A stretch of DNA of 64,000 nucleotides. It comes from Chloroflexota bacterium (lineage in GTDB: Bacteria; Chloroflexota; Limnocylindria; Limnocylindrales; CSP1-4). The notes beneath the pieces were generated by a model. It was not told where the DNA came from, searched no databases, and worked only from the letters and a program-made list of their open reading frames with translations. Every line of letters starts with the position of its first letter. Within the stretch, counting starts at the first letter, position 1. Shown piece after piece: positions 28,376-36,493 of the stretch. The stretch lies in contig JAKOQS010000066.1 in NCBI GenBank assembly GCA_029778235.1, positions 1-64,000 of the forward strand, in the 5' to 3' direction. Made by a program: the position numbers and the translations under genes.

Positions 28376-28449
28376 TCTAGCGGCTGGCCGGCCCGACGGG
28401 GTCCCGGCGATGCGCCCCCTCGATCCCACCCGCACCCGGAGGTCCACCC

Positions 28450-29640
28450 GTGAGCGTCGGCACCGCGTTCCATCCCCGCACGGCCGACCTCAACGTCAAG
28501 CAGCAGTGGCGCGAATGGTCCGGGTACTTCGCGGCGAGCGTCTATCACGACGGCCACCAGATCGAGTACAACGCGATCCGTGAGAGCGCCGCCCTGATCG
28601 ACGTCTCCCCGCTCTTCAAGTACCGGATCGCGGGGCCCGGCGCGCTCGCCCTCGTCGACCGGCTGATCACCCGCGACGCCACGAAGCTCGTCCCCGGCCG
28701 CGTCTACTACACCGCCTGGTGCGACGAGGCGGGCAAGGTCATCGACGACGGCACCGTCCACCGCCTCGACGACGGCTCCTTCCGCTGGACCGCGGCGGAT
28801 CCGCAGTACCGCTGGCTCGCGATGAACACCGCCGGGCTGGACGTGGAGATCACCGAGGAGAGCGAGGCGGTCGCCGCCCTGGCGCTCCAGGGGCCGCGCT
28901 CGCGGGACGTCCTCGAAGCCGCCACGGGCGAGTCGTTCGCGGACCTGCGCTACTTCCGTCGCCGGGCCTCCACGCTGGCCGGGATCCCCGTGGACGTCTC
29001 GCGGACCGGCTACACCGGGGACCTCGGCTACGAGGTGTGGATCCCGGCCGACCGGGCCGCGGATGCCTGGGACGCCCTGATGGAGGCCGGGCGCCTCGTC
29101 TCGGCGCGTCCGGCGGGCATGCTCGCGCTGGACGTCGCGCGGGTGGAGGCCGGCCTGATCCTCCTCGAGGTGGACTACACGAGCAGCCGCCACGCCCTGA
29201 TCCCCGAGCAGGCGTACTCGCCGTTCGAGATCGGCCTGGGCCGCCTGGTGGACTTCGAGAAGGCCGACTTCGTCGGCAGGCGCGCGCTCCTGGCGGAGCA
29301 GGCCCGCGGCGGGCCCGCGCGCCGGCTGGTGGGCCTCCAGCTCGACTGGGGCGAGCTCGCGGCCCTCTGCGAGGCGCAGGGGCTTCCGCCGTCGGTGCCG
29401 GGGACGGCGTCGCGGACGCCGGTCCCGCTCTACGACGGCGGCCGCTGGGTGGGCAAGGCGACCAGCACGACCTGGAGCCCGATCCTCAAGCAGCTCGTGG
29501 CATTGGCATCGGTGCCCGCCCGCTACGAGCGTCCCGGCACGGTGCTGCGGATGGAGTGGACGGTGGAGGCCGTGCGCGGGACCGTCGCGGCGACCGTGGT
29601 GGACCTGCCCTTCTTCGACCCGCCGCGCAAGCGGGCGTGA
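28450..29640 (+). CDS. Aminomethyltransferase (GcvT/YgfZ family) protein
   Basis: The 396-residue protein has the folate-binding aminomethyltransferase fold: an N-terminal RESAALIDVSPLFKYRI, GKVIDDGTVHRL with the conserved Asp, the SRTGYTGDLGYEVWIP motif, GMLALDVARVEAGL, and a C-terminal OB-like domain from about 310. The GTG start has GGAGG 7 nt upstream. No glycine-cleavage gcvH or gcvP is present. Together with two divergent FAD oxidoreductases this suggests a THF-linked demethylation step, as in dimethylglycine or sarcosine oxidases. The substrate is unknown. Confidence 0.85.
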   Translation: MSVGTAFHPRTADLNVKQQWREWSGYFAASVYHDGHQIEYNAIRESAALIDVSPLFKYRIAGPGALALVDRLITRDATKLVPGRVYYTAWCDEAGKVIDDGTVHRLDDGSFRWTAADPQYRWLAMNTAGLDVEITEESEAVAALALQGPRSRDVLEAATGESFADLRYFRRRASTLAGIPVDVSRTGYTGDLGYEVWIPADRAADAWDALMEAGRLVSARPAGMLALDVARVEAGLILLEVDYTSSRHALIPEQAYSPFEIGLGRLVDFEKADFVGRRALLAEQARGGPARRLVGLQLDWGELAALCEAQGLPPSVPGTASRTPVPLYDGGRWVGKATSTTWSPILKQLVALASVPARYERPGTVLRMEWTVEAVRGTVAATVVDLPFFDPPRKRA

Positions 29641-29721
29641 GACCGTCGGATCGCCCGCGGCGGCGCGGGTGGCTCTCGACCGGGTGTCGTGGGCCCCGGC
29701 GCACGCGCTGACGGACTCGGT

Positions 29722-30486
29722 CTACTCGCTGACCCGGTGGAGCGCCGCGGCGATGGCCGCGAGACCCGTCGCGTCCATGCCCGTGCCGGTGAGCGCCCAG
29801 GCCGGGGCGTCGCCGGCATTCACGTAGACGGCGAAGCCATCGGCATCGCTGCCACCGAGCGCCACGAGCAGCCCTGAGCGGTCGCCGAAGGCGGCCGGCC
29901 CGATCTCGCGCGCCCGCGGGGCGCACGCCGCGGCATCATCGGCGCAGTACGCGCCCTGCCGCAGCTCGAGCCGCTCGCCGGCCGGCCCACGGTACGTGAT
30001 GTCCAGCCGGCCTCCGTCCGCGAGCCGGTACGCGCCGGTCTCGACGAACCAGCCGTCCGCAAGGACCGGGCAGTAGACGTCCCACGACATCGCCTCCGCG
30101 GCCGCCGCGAAGAAGTCGCGGTTCTCGGCCGAGCCGGTGCACGCATCCGCGCCGGGCGGGAGGCCGGCGGTCGAGCCCGACGCTGTCGGGACGGCGGTCG
30201 CCGCCGCCGTCCCGGACGGCTCGGGCTCCGCGGACCGCCCGGGCGTGACGACGGGGTCCGTGGGGCGGGGCGACGCGGGCCCCGGCGTCCGGTCGACGTC
30301 GGGCGGCAGGCTCGCAGCGGCGTCGGGCGTGGGCCGCGCCGTGCTGGCGCTCGCGGCGGGCACGTCCGCGGGGGATGAGCCGCACGCCGCGACCGACGCC
30401 GCGAGGCGCAGCATGGTGGCGGCCGCGACCGCGCGGGAGCGAGCGGCGGGTGGGACGTGGGTCCCCGCCGGGTTCCGACGGCTCAT
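29722..30486 (-). CDS. Secreted lipoprotein of unknown function
   Basis: The 254-residue product has a signal peptide ending in a lipobox-like SVAAC at about residue 35, so it is probably lipid-anchored. A disordered Ala/Pro/Thr-rich spacer extends to about 110. A compact C-terminal domain follows with three or four Cys (ACTGSAENRDFF, YCPVLADGWFV, YCADDAAACA), likely disulfide-bonded. The ATG lies 8 nt after a TAGGCT box, pointing to a leaderless transcript. No family is recognised. It sits just downstream of the B12 uptake genes but has its own promoter. Confidence 0.7.
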   Translation of the reverse strand: MSRRNPAGTHVPPAARSRAVAAATMLRLAASVAACGSSPADVPAASASTARPTPDAAASLPPDVDRTPGPASPRPTDPVVTPGRSAEPEPSGTAAATAVPTASGSTAGLPPGADACTGSAENRDFFAAAAEAMSWDVYCPVLADGWFVETGAYRLADGGRLDITYRGPAGERLELRQGAYCADDAAACAPRAREIGPAAFGDRSGLLVALGGSDADGFAVYVNAGDAPAWALTGTGMDATGLAAIAAALHRVSE

Positions 30487-30494
30487 CGGGAAAG

Positions 30495-30500
30495 AGCCTA
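30495..30500 (-). promoter_or_regulatory. -10 element (TAGGCT) for the lipoprotein gene
   Basis: The minus strand reads GTGTAGGCT, then 8 nt, then ATG. This is the same short spacing as lysC, hom and trpS. Confidence 0.45.
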
Positions 30501-30546
30501 CACCCCGCCCCGCGACGGTCCATGCCGCGGGATGGACGATGCCGCG

Positions 30547-31293
30547 TCAGCCGCGCAGGGCGTGCACCGGGTCGACGCCGAAGACCGACCGCACCATCGC
30601 GTCGGTGAGCACATCCGCCGGCGGGCCGTCGGCGACCAGCCTCCCGCCGTCGACGACGAGGAGACGCGGGAAGAAGTGGGCCGCGAGGCCCAGATCGTGG
30701 AGCACCGCGACGACGGTCGTCCCGTCGCGCTCGTTGAGGTCCACGAGCATCTCCATCGCCTCCACACGGTGGCGAAGGTCGAGGTGCACCGTCGGCTCGT
30801 CGAGCAGGAGGATCGGCGCGCCCTGGGCGACGGCCAGCGCGAGCAGGACCAGCTGGCGCTCCCCGAGGGAGAGCTCGCGCGCGTCCCGGCCCACGAGGTG
30901 CGCCAGGCCGACCCGGTCGATCGCCGCGGCGACGGCCGTCACGTCCGCGGGCCCCGGCCCCCGGAGCGCGTTCTCGTGGGGAAGCCGGCCGAGCGCGACC
31001 ACCTCCTCGACCGTCATCGCGAACGGCAGCGACGCCTGGGACGGGACCGCCGCGACGCGGCGCGCGACCGCGACGCGGTCCAGCCGGTCCACCAGGTCCC
31101 CGCCGAGCAGGACCCGGCCGGTCCGTGCCCGGAGCGTTCCCGCGATCAGTCGCAGCAGCGTGGACTTGCCTGCGCCGTTGGGCCCGATGATGGCGACCCG
31201 CTCGCCCGCCTCCACGCGGACGTCGAGGTCCCGCATCACCTCGCGCCGCCGGTAGCCGGCCGAGACGCCCTGGAGCGCGACCGCGGCCGTCAC
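30547..31293 (-). CDS. btuD: Cobalamin ABC transporter, ATP-binding protein BtuD
   Basis: The 248-residue ATPase powers import by BtuC. Walker A is GPNGAGKST (about 37-45), the signature is LSLGERQ in place of LSGGQ, Walker B is PILLLDEP, and a switch histidine is in VLHDLGLA. The family is shared with siderophore and heme importers; the cobalamin riboswitch ahead of the operon decides for B12. The GTG start overlaps the permease stop (GTGA). Confidence 0.88.
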   Translation of the reverse strand: MTAAVALQGVSAGYRRREVMRDLDVRVEAGERVAIIGPNGAGKSTLLRLIAGTLRARTGRVLLGGDLVDRLDRVAVARRVAAVPSQASLPFAMTVEEVVALGRLPHENALRGPGPADVTAVAAAIDRVGLAHLVGRDARELSLGERQLVLLALAVAQGAPILLLDEPTVHLDLRHRVEAMEMLVDLNERDGTTVVAVLHDLGLAAHFFPRLLVVDGGRLVADGPPADVLTDAMVRSVFGVDPVHALRG

Positions 31294-32360
31294 AGCTCGT
31301 ACCCCGTGCGCGTGCGGCGCAGGAGCAGGACGAAGACAGGTGCCCCGATCAGCGCGGTGACGACGCCGACCGGGATGTCGCCGACGAGCCGCGCGACCAG
31401 GTCCGCCCCACCGAGCAGGACGGCGCCGGCGGCCGCCGAGACCGGCAGGACGCGGCGGGCATCGGGCCCGGTGACCATCCGGACGAGATGCGGCACCAGC
31501 AGCCCGACGAACCCGATGAGCCCGCTGATCGCCACCCCGGCGGCGGTCACGAGCGAGGCGAGGGCGAGCAGGATGGCCCGCTCGCGGCGGACGTCCACGC
31601 CCAGGTGGGCGGCCGCCTCGTCGCCGAGCAACAGCCCGTTGAGCGCGCGTGACCGGGCGACGATGGCGATCGAGCCCGCCAGCACGATGGGCAGGGCGGT
31701 CGCCAGCCGGAGCCAGGACGCTCCGTCGAAACCGCCGAGGAGGAACGAGAAGATCTGCCGCAGGTTGGAGCCGGAGAGGTACATCGCCATCGCCAGACCC
31801 GCGGCGAGCAGCGATCCCACCGCGTAGCCGGTCAGCAGGAGGCCGGTCAGGCCGCCGGACCGGCCGACGCGGTAGACGACCGCGACGGTCAGGAGCGCAC
31901 CCGCGAACGCGAGGAGGTTGAGCAGCCCGATCTCGAGGAACAGCAGCCGGACGGGGATGAGCACGGCGATCGCCGCGCCGAGCGCGGCGCCGGACGCCGT
32001 CCCGAGGACGTAGGGGTCCGCGAGGGGATTGCGCAGGACGCCCTGGAACGTGGCACCGGCGATCGCGAGTCCGGCACCCACGAGCATCGCCGAGAGCACC
32101 CGCGGGAGTCGCAGGTCCATCACGATCGTCTCGGCCGTCGCGGGCCAGGTCGCCTCGACCGGCAGGCCCAGGAGCCGGTGCGCGAGGATCGCGACCGTCT
32201 GGTCCGGGGCGATCGACACGGACCCGAGGCCGACGCCGAGGACGAGGACCGCGGCGAGGCCCACGACCGACGCCATCACGACGACGGCCGGCCGCCACGT
32301 GCGCCGCGACAGCCGGATCTCCGGCAGCGCGGTCGCGACGGCGCGGGTCTCGGTGGTCAT
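31290..32360 (-). CDS. btuC: Cobalamin ABC transporter, permease BtuC (FecCD family)
   Basis: The 356-residue permease has the FecCD/BtuC pattern of about ten transmembrane helices. It has the RLPRVLSAMLVGAGLAIAGA block, the FQGVLRNPLADPYVLGTASGA ATPase-contact region and the ISGLIGFVGLLVPHLVR motif. It carries substrate across the membrane from BtuF. It lies 9 nt downstream of btuF and overlaps btuD by GTGA. Confidence 0.92.
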   Translation of the reverse strand: MTTETRAVATALPEIRLSRRTWRPAVVVMASVVGLAAVLVLGVGLGSVSIAPDQTVAILAHRLLGLPVEATWPATAETIVMDLRLPRVLSAMLVGAGLAIAGATFQGVLRNPLADPYVLGTASGAALGAAIAVLIPVRLLFLEIGLLNLLAFAGALLTVAVVYRVGRSGGLTGLLLTGYAVGSLLAAGLAMAMYLSGSNLRQIFSFLLGGFDGASWLRLATALPIVLAGSIAIVARSRALNGLLLGDEAAAHLGVDVRRERAILLALASLVTAAGVAISGLIGFVGLLVPHLVRMVTGPDARRVLPVSAAAGAVLLGGADLVARLVGDIPVGVVTALIGAPVFVLLLRRTRTGYEL

Positions 32361-32369
32361 CTCGCTCCC

Positions 32370-33464
32370 CTACGGCGCCGGCGCGGGCGGCGGGCTCCCG
32401 ACGTCCGGGAGCGCGAGCGTGGGGTCGATCGCGAGCGCCAGGGCGCGGAGCCCGTCCACGATGCGCGGCCCGGGACGCGTCACGACCGTGTCGTCCACCG
32501 GCCGGATGGCCCCGGCCTTCACGGCCGTCATCGCGGACCAACCGGGACGCTGGGTCACGGCCTCGGGGGTGGTGCCGTACGCGGCATCGCCGAGGACGAT
32601 GACCTGGGGATCGGCGGCGACGAGCTTCTCGAGCGGGATCGCGAACACGGCCGGGTCGCCGGTGGTGATCGGCTCGCCGCCTGCGAGCGCGATCATCGCC
32701 GCGATGAAGGAGCCGGGGGCGGGTCCGTAGATCTCGTTCGTTGCGTCGAGCTCGTAGAAGACCCGGGGTGCTGCCGTCCCCGCGGCGGCGACGGCGGCCG
32801 AGATGGCCGCGATCCGCTCGCGCATCCACGCCGTGAGCCCACCCGCCGCGTCGGGGGCGCCCACGGCGGACCCGACGAGCTCGATGTCGTGCAGGATCCC
32901 CTCGACGGTGTCCGCGTAGACGACGAGGACCGGGATCCCGACCGACCGGAGCTTCGCGATCTCCTCGGGCGGATTGAAGCCGTTGCCGCCCGCGATGACC
33001 AGGTCGGGCTCCATGCCCACGACCTTCTCGACGTCCACGCCGGTGAACGAGGCGACGTGCGGGAGGTCCTTCACCTGTGGCGGGAAGTCGTCGAAGTCCG
33101 TGTTCGCCACCAGCCGGTCCCCGACGCCGAGCGCGAAGAGCGTCTCGGTCACCGCCGGCGTGAGCGACACGATCCGCTCCGGCCGCGCCGGGATCGTGAC
33201 GGCCGTGCCCTCGTCGTCGGCGAGGGTGAGGGGGAACGCTGCTGCCGGCGACGGCGTCGCGGCGGGCGATGGAGCGGCCGTGGCCGGAGGAGCGGTCGCG
33301 GGCGGTGCGGTCACGGGCGGGGCCGGCGTGGGCGCGGGCATCGACGGGGATGCCGGGGCCGAGGAGGCGGACGCGGAGCACGCGGCCAGCGAGGCCGCCA
33401 GCGCGAGCGCGACGAGCGGTCGGATGAGGAGCAGGGCGCGGGTGCGCGGAGAGCGGGATGTCAC
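32370..33464 (-). CDS. btuF: Cobalamin ABC transporter, substrate-binding lipoprotein BtuF
   Basis: The 364-residue protein has a lipobox LAAC near residue 29, an Ala/Pro-rich tether of about 60 residues, then a class III binding-protein fold. The fold shows PERIVSLTPAVTETLFALG, VASFTGVDVEKVVGMEPDLVIAG, a long linking helix and DPQVIVLGDAAYG. The GTG at 33462-33464 has GAGG 6 nt upstream; the track upstream of it runs through the riboswitch leader and is not coding. It captures corrinoid outside the membrane and delivers it to BtuC. Confidence 0.9.
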   Translation of the reverse strand: MTSRSPRTRALLLIRPLVALALAASLAACSASASSAPASPSMPAPTPAPPVTAPPATAPPATAAPSPAATPSPAAAFPLTLADDEGTAVTIPARPERIVSLTPAVTETLFALGVGDRLVANTDFDDFPPQVKDLPHVASFTGVDVEKVVGMEPDLVIAGGNGFNPPEEIAKLRSVGIPVLVVYADTVEGILHDIELVGSAVGAPDAAGGLTAWMRERIAAISAAVAAAGTAAPRVFYELDATNEIYGPAPGSFIAAMIALAGGEPITTGDPAVFAIPLEKLVAADPQVIVLGDAAYGTTPEAVTQRPGWSAMTAVKAGAIRPVDDTVVTRPGPRIVDGLRALALAIDPTLALPDVGSPPPAPAP

Positions 33465-33559
33465 GGAGGACCTCGTGCCGGACAGGGGGAACGAGCGGGT
33501 GCCCGCAGGACGGGCGCGGCAGGAGGTCAGGAAGTCGTGTGCACGGTCGCCAACACCTT

Positions 33560-33688
33560 TCACGCGAAGGTTCGGACGTCACCACGCGACCGGCGACCGG
33601 ACTGCGGCCCGAGGGCCTTCACCGTAGCGCGACTGTGCCGGATTCCCACCGGCTTCGCGGCCGTGCGGCGTCGTTCTCTGACCGGGCG
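33560..33688 (-). promoter_or_regulatory. Cobalamin riboswitch
   Basis: On the minus strand the core at about 33622-33665 reads GCGAAGCCGGTGGGAATCCG followed by GCACAGTCGCGCTACGGTGA. This matches the conserved heart of cobalamin aptamers: a CCGG/CCGG hairpin closed over the GAAT loop, then the GTCGCGC-ACGGTGA segment. A weaker B12-box-like AGTCCGGTCGCCGG follows near 33598. The short distance from the TACGCT box suggests the compact class II type. Cobalamin binding should switch off btuFCD expression. The ends are approximate. Confidence 0.9.
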
Positions 33689-33694
33689 AGCGTA
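33689..33694 (-). promoter_or_regulatory. -10 element (TACGCT) for the btuFCD leader
   Basis: The minus strand reads TGTGCTACGCT just upstream of the riboswitch. The leader would start near 33682, some 218 nt before the btuF GTG. The remaining 33695-33906 holds nothing recognisable. Confidence 0.45.
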
Positions 33695-33906
33695 GCACAG
33701 CGACCCCGGCGCGGAAGGGCCGGACGGCCGGTGCCGGATGGCCCGCCGGATGGTCGCGGCCGAGGGACGGGACGGGGCAGAGGAGAAGGCCCTGCCGACG
33801 GCCGACGGCCGACCGCCGGACGCACGCGGGCCCGCCGCGGCTGCGACGGGCCCGACGGTGGCGACGTGCCGCCGGCGCCGCGACGGGTCGCGGCGGGCGG
33901 GACGGG

Positions 33907-34185
33907 TCAGACGGCGACGGAAGAGCGCTCTGCCGGGAGGAGGTCGATCTGCGCGTCCTCGGGCAGCATGGGGCCCAGCATCTTCTGAAGGGCGAGGAGG
34001 TGGACGCAGCTGTGCCAGCTCGCGAAGAAGTGGCACGTGCAGTCCCAGGCGCCGTCCTTGAGGGTCACGCGGTGCGTGTCGTTGTCACCGCGGAAGGTCA
34101 ACGCCAGGCTCTCGAAGGTCACGCGATCCGGCTCGCGCGAGTACCGGTTGGCCTTCTCCACCTTGCCGATGAGAGAGCTGTGCAT
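33907..34185 (-). CDS. Small SWIM zinc-finger protein
   Basis: The 92-residue protein has a CxCxnCxH pattern, CTCHFFASWHSCVHLLALQ (about 49-67), the signature of SWIM zinc-binding domains. A preceding beta hairpin is present (FRGDNDTHRVTLKDGAWDC). SWIM domains usually sit inside SWI2/SNF2 or MULE-transposase proteins and bind nucleic acid or protein. Here the domain stands almost alone, as a free adapter would. No partner gene is adjacent. ATG start at 34183-34185. Confidence 0.75.
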   Translation of the reverse strand: MHSSLIGKVEKANRYSREPDRVTFESLALTFRGDNDTHRVTLKDGAWDCTCHFFASWHSCVHLLALQKMLGPMLPEDAQIDLLPAERSSVAV

Positions 34186-34278
34186 CGTCGATGGACCCTC
34201 CGAGATCCGGGGGCTGAGAAGGGACTCCGCCCATCATCCGCCCCGCGCGTGGGGCCGTCGGGCGGCCCGTCAACGATA

Positions 34279-34322
34279 CGACACCGGACGGGCCGAGACC
34301 AGTCCGGTGTCGCAGCGAGCGT
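34279..34322 (-). terminator. Hairpin terminator of the 158-residue secreted protein gene
   Basis: A perfect 11-bp inverted repeat CGACACCGGAC/GTCCGGTGTCG with a 22-nt loop lies 38 nt downstream of the gene at 34361-34837. It is followed on the minus strand by TATCGTT. It also separates that gene from the SWIM gene. Confidence 0.5.
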
Positions 34323-34360
34323 CCGGCGGGGGGCGGTCGCACCTGCCGCCGCCCGGGTGG

Positions 34361-34837
34361 TCAGTCGGACATCCTCGCCGACCAGTGGAAGCCGGGCGAG
34401 CCGGGCCCGCTCACGGGCGTGCGGACGGCGATGTAGATGTCCGCGCTGGGCGAGTAGAAGGGGGGTGCGGTGACGATGAACGACGTCGTCCCCATCGCCC
34501 CCGGCGCCACCGATCCGGAGGTCGGCCCGCCCGGGACGTAGCCCCAGACGCGCCCGGACCGCGATGTCACGACGTTGGTCGCCCTCCACGGCAGCGAGGA
34601 GCATGTCCAGTTGTTCCGGATGTAGACGCGGAACGCGATCGACTCGCCGTACGAGAAGTACAGCTGCGTCGAGGTCAGTGGCAGCACCCAGATGTTCGGC
34701 GCGGCGGTGTCGTCGCACGCGGGTGAGGCCGGACCGGCGGCCGCGACGGGCGACACGGCGGCGGGGACGAGGAGCGTGGCGACGAGGGCGAGCGCCGCCG
34801 CGCTGCGCCGGTGGCGCGGGCCGATGGGGGATCTCAT
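34361..34837 (-). CDS. Small secreted protein, hypothetical
   Basis: The 158-residue product starts at the ATG at 34835-34837 with GGAGG 9 nt upstream. It has a Sec signal peptide (RRSAAALALVATLLVPAAVSPVAAA). The mature part of about 125 residues is Tyr, Ser and Trp-rich with short strands (LYFSYGESIAFRVYIRNNW and TSFIVTAP) and ends in WSARMSD. The strand pattern looks like an immunoglobulin-like or beta-sandwich domain. No family is recognised. Confidence 0.65.
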   Translation of the reverse strand: MRSPIGPRHRRSAAALALVATLLVPAAVSPVAAAGPASPACDDTAAPNIWVLPLTSTQLYFSYGESIAFRVYIRNNWTCSSLPWRATNVVTSRSGRVWGYVPGGPTSGSVAPGAMGTTSFIVTAPPFYSPSADIYIAVRTPVSGPGSPGFHWSARMSD

Positions 34838-35011
34838 CGATGGGGTCCTCCGAAGATCGCCTCGGCCGGGATGGGACGTGATGGCCGAGGAAGGCCGAGT
34901 GTGCGGCCTCCCGGCACGCGCGTCCATAGCCGGACACCCCACCGGGGGATGGCACTTTCGACCCCCGTCCGACGCGTGCGTCCCCGAACGGATCGCCCGC
35001 GACCTCGTCCG

Positions 35012-36493
35012 TCAGACGGCGCGGACCAGCGCCTCCCCGACCGCGATCGCGGCGTCCGCGAGGTCCTGGGACGTGGATTCCGTGTACACGCGGACGAGCG
35101 GCTCGGTGCCGCTCCATCGGATGAGCAGCCACGACCCGTCCGCGATGCTCCACTTCACCCCGTCGGCGGTGGAGAGCGGCTGCGTCCGGACGATCGGCAT
35201 CCCGCCGAACCCGTCCGGCGCGTGCTCATCGAGCGCCACCTTCAGTCGGTCCTTGAAGGCCGCATAGCCCGACCTCTCGATGTGGAGGTCCACGCGCTGG
35301 TAGAAGCTGCCGCCGGCGATCTCGTGGAGGTGCGCGATCGACCGGCTGGCCGGCCATCGCCCTGCCGCCTTCTCGCGGAGGAACAGGTCGAGCAGCATGA
35401 GGTCGGCGTAGATGCCGTCACGCTCCGGCAGGTGCATCCCGAAGCCGTACCCGCCCGATTCCTCCCCGCCCATCATCGCGTCGGTCTCGATCATCTTCGG
35501 GCCGACGTACTTGAAGCCGACCGGGGTCTCGTGGACCCCGACGCCATAGCGCTCGCCGAGGCGCTCGGCCATCGAGGTCGTGTTCACGCTCTTCACCACG
35601 TCCTGGCGCATCCCCCGGTGCTCCAGGAGGTAGTACATGAGCAGGCCGTACACCTGAAGCTGGTGGATGAAGACGCCCCGCTCGTCGGCCGCGCCGGCCC
35701 GGTCCGCGTCGCCGTCGAGCAGCAGGCCCAGGTCGTAGCCGCCGCCCGCGATGATCCCCAGCGCCTCGTCGATGTTCGGCCGGATGGGCTCCGGGTTCAC
35801 CCCGCCGAAGTACGGGTTGCGCTCCTGGTGGATCTCCGTGACGCGGATCCGGCCGCCGGCGAGCAGCCGGCTGATCCAGCCTGCGCCGGATCCCCACATC
35901 GGATCGACGAGGACGGAGACGTCGGCAGCCTTCAGGGCATCGAGGTCGAGGGAACGCCGGACGAAGCGCTCGTACCCCACGAAGGGGTCATAGCGCTCGA
36001 CGAGTCCCGCCTCCTCGGCCTCGGCGAACGGCCTCCGGGGGATGCCCGTCCCGCCGTTCTCGGCGATCGTGGCCTCCAGCGCGGCCAGGATCTCCGGCCC
36101 CGCGGCCGAGCCGGACGGCGACTTCACCTTGAACCCGTTGTCCGTCCACGGGTTGTGACTGGCCGTGATCACGACCCCGGCCGCCGCGCCGCGCTCGACG
36201 ACCTCGTACGACGACATCTGCGTCGGCACGGCCGACGCGGCGTATGCCACCGGGATGTCGTGCGCCAGCAGCACCTCGGCCGCCGCGATCGCGAAGTGCT
36301 CGCTGGCGAACCGTCGGTCGTACGCGACGACGACGCCCTTCGCGGTCTCGCCACGGTCGACGACGTAGCGGGCGACGCCGTGGGCACAGCGACGGACGTT
36401 CTCGTACGTGTAGTCGTCGGCGACCCTGGCGCGCCAGCCGTCGGTCCCGAAGACGATGCGGGTGGGGGTGGGGACCTCGGCGATGATCGTCAC
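35012..36493 (-). CDS. Phosphoglucomutase/phosphomannomutase
   Basis: The 493-residue alpha-D-phosphohexomutase has the phosphoserine loop TASHNPWTDNG, the metal loop LDGDADR, the sugar-binding loop GGEESGGYG and the C-terminal phosphate-binding RWSGTEPLVRVY. It interconverts hexose 1- and 6-phosphates. Its overlap by GTGA with a mannose-1-phosphate guanylyltransferase gene suggests that mannose-1-phosphate for GDP-mannose is the relevant product. Confidence 0.93.
   Translation of the reverse strand: MTIIAEVPTPTRIVFGTDGWRARVADDYTYENVRRCAHGVARYVVDRGETAKGVVVAYDRRFASEHFAIAAAEVLLAHDIPVAYAASAVPTQMSSYEVVERGAAAGVVITASHNPWTDNGFKVKSPSGSAAGPEILAALEATIAENGGTGIPRRPFAEAEEAGLVERYDPFVGYERFVRRSLDLDALKAADVSVLVDPMWGSGAGWISRLLAGGRIRVTEIHQERNPYFGGVNPEPIRPNIDEALGIIAGGGYDLGLLLDGDADRAGAADERGVFIHQLQVYGLLMYYLLEHRGMRQDVVKSVNTTSMAERLGERYGVGVHETPVGFKYVGPKMIETDAMMGGEESGGYGFGMHLPERDGIYADLMLLDLFLREKAAGRWPASRSIAHLHEIAGGSFYQRVDLHIERSGYAAFKDRLKVALDEHAPDGFGGMPIVRTQPLSTADGVKWSIADGSWLLIRWSGTEPLVRVYTESTSQDLADAAIAVGEALVRAV

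Noticed and set aside
33465..33563. Longer N-terminus of BtuF (33563 start)
   Set aside because: The extra residues come from the riboswitch leader. The GTG at 33464 has a Shine-Dalgarno and gives a normal lipoprotein signal.
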